DNA of 64,000 nucleotides, from the NCBI GenBank assembly GCA_028023455.1, contig JAQFVV010000012.1, positions 7,786,499 to 7,850,498 of the forward strand, read 5' to 3'. Origin of the DNA: Epiperipatus broadwayi. Its lineage: Eukaryota > Onychophora > Udeonychophora > Euonychophora > Peripatidae. Every line of letters begins with the position of its first letter. Within the stretch, counting starts at the first letter, position 1. Position numbers and translations under genes: made by a program. The notes beneath the pieces were generated by a model that was not told the origin of the DNA, made no database searches, and saw only the letters and a program-made list of their open reading frames with translations. Positions 63,049-64,000 of the stretch are shown one piece after another.

Positions 63049-63073
63049 TGATATCTGCTATTAAGTTGTAAAA

Positions 63074-63577
63074 CTAATCTTGCCACCCTGTCAGATACAC
63101 ATCAATCTCCACAATGTTATTCTTCCATTTTTTATTTATAATGAATACTACTCCATTTGTATTTCCAATCTTTGTGCCTTTATAGTAGAGTACATGCCCA
63201 CTTTTTAAATCAATTGCTTCTTCACCTTTTCTTCTAACTTCACAAAGTCCAATAATGTCCCATTTAATATAAGATAGTTCTTCTTCTAACTCTTGCAATA
63301 TTCCTTCACTTGAAAGTGATCTGCAGTTGCAAGTACCTAAATAAAAAGTTGTCATCAAATGGCAGCCTGAGTCCGCAATCAGGGGATTCTTAGCACCCTC
63401 CGCCTTCAGCCACCAACCGCTGCCTTGGTTGGTGACTTTACAGCCTCCTGGGAATAAGGGCCATGATTTATTTTTGTCTGTCATGATTGTATATATTGGA
63501 AAAAATATTCTTAAACTCGAAGGTAAAAAGCCAATAAACTCACCATGCTGGCTAATGCATGATGGTGAGCAGCCCAT
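63074..63577 (-). pseudogene. RTE endonuclease, N-terminal part
   Basis: A 167-residue frame. Its second half holds LGTCNCRSLSSEG, DIIGLCEVRRKGEE and GVVFIINKKWKNNI, the first blocks of an APE-like endonuclease, with the E of the CEVR motif a metal-binding residue. The first 85 or so residues (MGCSPSCISQHGEF...) are unlike the family and may be 5' UTR. The frame ends at TGWQD, and the next block continues in another frame from 63048. Confidence 0.8.
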
Positions 63578-63745
63578 CCATGTTCATATACTATATGAAT
63601 AATCACATAGTAATAACAGCTGCAACGACAAGAACATATGGAATGGACATTAGGAATGTGCCCTGCTCGGTTCCTTTAAGGCCTCCAAGAGGAATCAAAG
63701 GGTCTCCTTTCAGTTAATAGCAAACTCCTTTCTGCAGTCTTCTAT

Positions 63746-64000
63746 CAATTGCCTGTAATTAAATTGAGTTTCAATCTCTGTTTTTAATTACACTTACATT
63801 TTCTGGGTTGGAGGAAAGAATAAAATTAATAATTAATAAAATACAACAACTGAATGTTAAGATGCATTCTTTTCCTATTAACTTTTTTTTAAACAATCTA
63901 ACACTTTGTGCATGTCAGTTCTTTGTACATATTAATGGTACAATATGCACAAACTTTTGTGTAGTTTACCTTTTAAGACAAAAAATGAAAATCTAATATA
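63746..64000. other. AT-rich DNA, nothing recognised
   Basis: The 62-residue frame at 63808-63996 has no motif. Confidence 0.5.

Larger units (their letters stand above)
60600..63745 (-). mobile_element. RTE-like LINE, nearly complete but broken
   Basis: The minus strand carries, in order, an APE-type endonuclease, a linker, an RT domain with FADD, and a C-terminal region, then a short non-coding end and a (TGA)n tail (60601-60620 on plus), which is typical of RTE elements. At least two stop codons and several frameshifts break it, so it makes no full protein. The 5' boundary is uncertain: 63578-63745 may be its 5' UTR. Two other copies lie at 15581 and 18734. It is a possible source of SINE-mobilising RT only if intact copies exist elsewhere. 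Confidence 0.9.

Noticed and set aside
62103-63051. Plus-strand frames of 133 and 103 residues
   Set aside because: They are shadows of the minus-strand LINE; the minus-strand translations carry the known motifs.

Overview
This 64 kb window is very AT-rich (roughly three quarters A+T by eye) and looks like intergenic DNA from an animal, most likely an invertebrate. I found no host protein-coding gene, rRNA or intact tRNA gene and no CRISPR array. What can be recognised are transposable elements of eukaryotic type: an RTE-like LINE, two other decayed LINEs, an LTR retrotransposon, a hAT transposase pseudogene, hAT and pogo/Tigger-like non-autonomous elements, a tRNA-derived SINE, and several insertions built from tandem units carrying hammerhead ribozyme (HHR) motifs. 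The species cannot be named from sequence alone.

Layout. 0-5 kb: a small HHR-family fragment with a 9-bp target-site duplication (TSD), a decayed LINE on + (3440-4800), and a long hairpin with a decayed HHR-like core (5000-5137). 7.8-9.25 kb: a decayed LINE on the minus strand. 9.3-16 kb: degenerate tandem repeats of about 200 bp, hairpins, a MITE (14816-15060) and a short RTE tail fragment. 16.17-17.33 kb: an HHR-bearing head-to-head array with a 17-bp TSD. 18.7-19.3 kb: an old RTE fragment. 21.46-26.71 kb: a young LTR retrotransposon with 2.26-kb LTRs and only 724 bp between them. 28.8 kb: a SINE with a 16-bp TSD. 31.1-34.4 kb: a 399-bp hAT element with an 8-bp TSD, then a hAT transposase pseudogene. 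39.4-40.9 kb: a diverged, rearranged relative of the 21-27 kb LTR. 44.7-46.4 kb: the best-preserved HHR array, with a 12-bp TSD. 46.9-47.8 and 58.4-59.4 kb: two copies of one pogo/Tigger-like element. 53.4-55.3 kb: a possible hAT-like element containing degenerate repeats. 57.4-58.2 kb: a third HHR family, related to the 44.7-kb one. 60.6-63.6 kb: a nearly complete but broken RTE-like LINE on the minus strand.

Main result. Three families of roughly 370-430-bp units carry hammerhead-like cores (CTGANGA, a short stem-loop II, GAAA, a short stem III ending in UH). In each, the units lie as direct repeats that then turn around into an opposite-facing arm. In the 44.7-kb array the arm-to-arm junction falls exactly on the predicted ribozyme cleavage site. 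This fits insertion of an RNA whose 5' end was made by self-cleavage, followed by twin priming. It resembles the known animal retrozymes and Penelope-like elements with HHRs, but this organisation is worth testing as a distinct system. A second structured signal is a short hairpin, conserved in loop and covarying in stem, that recurs in the LTR element and its diverged relative. No genes act together in a pathway here; the window is a record of several insertions of different ages.
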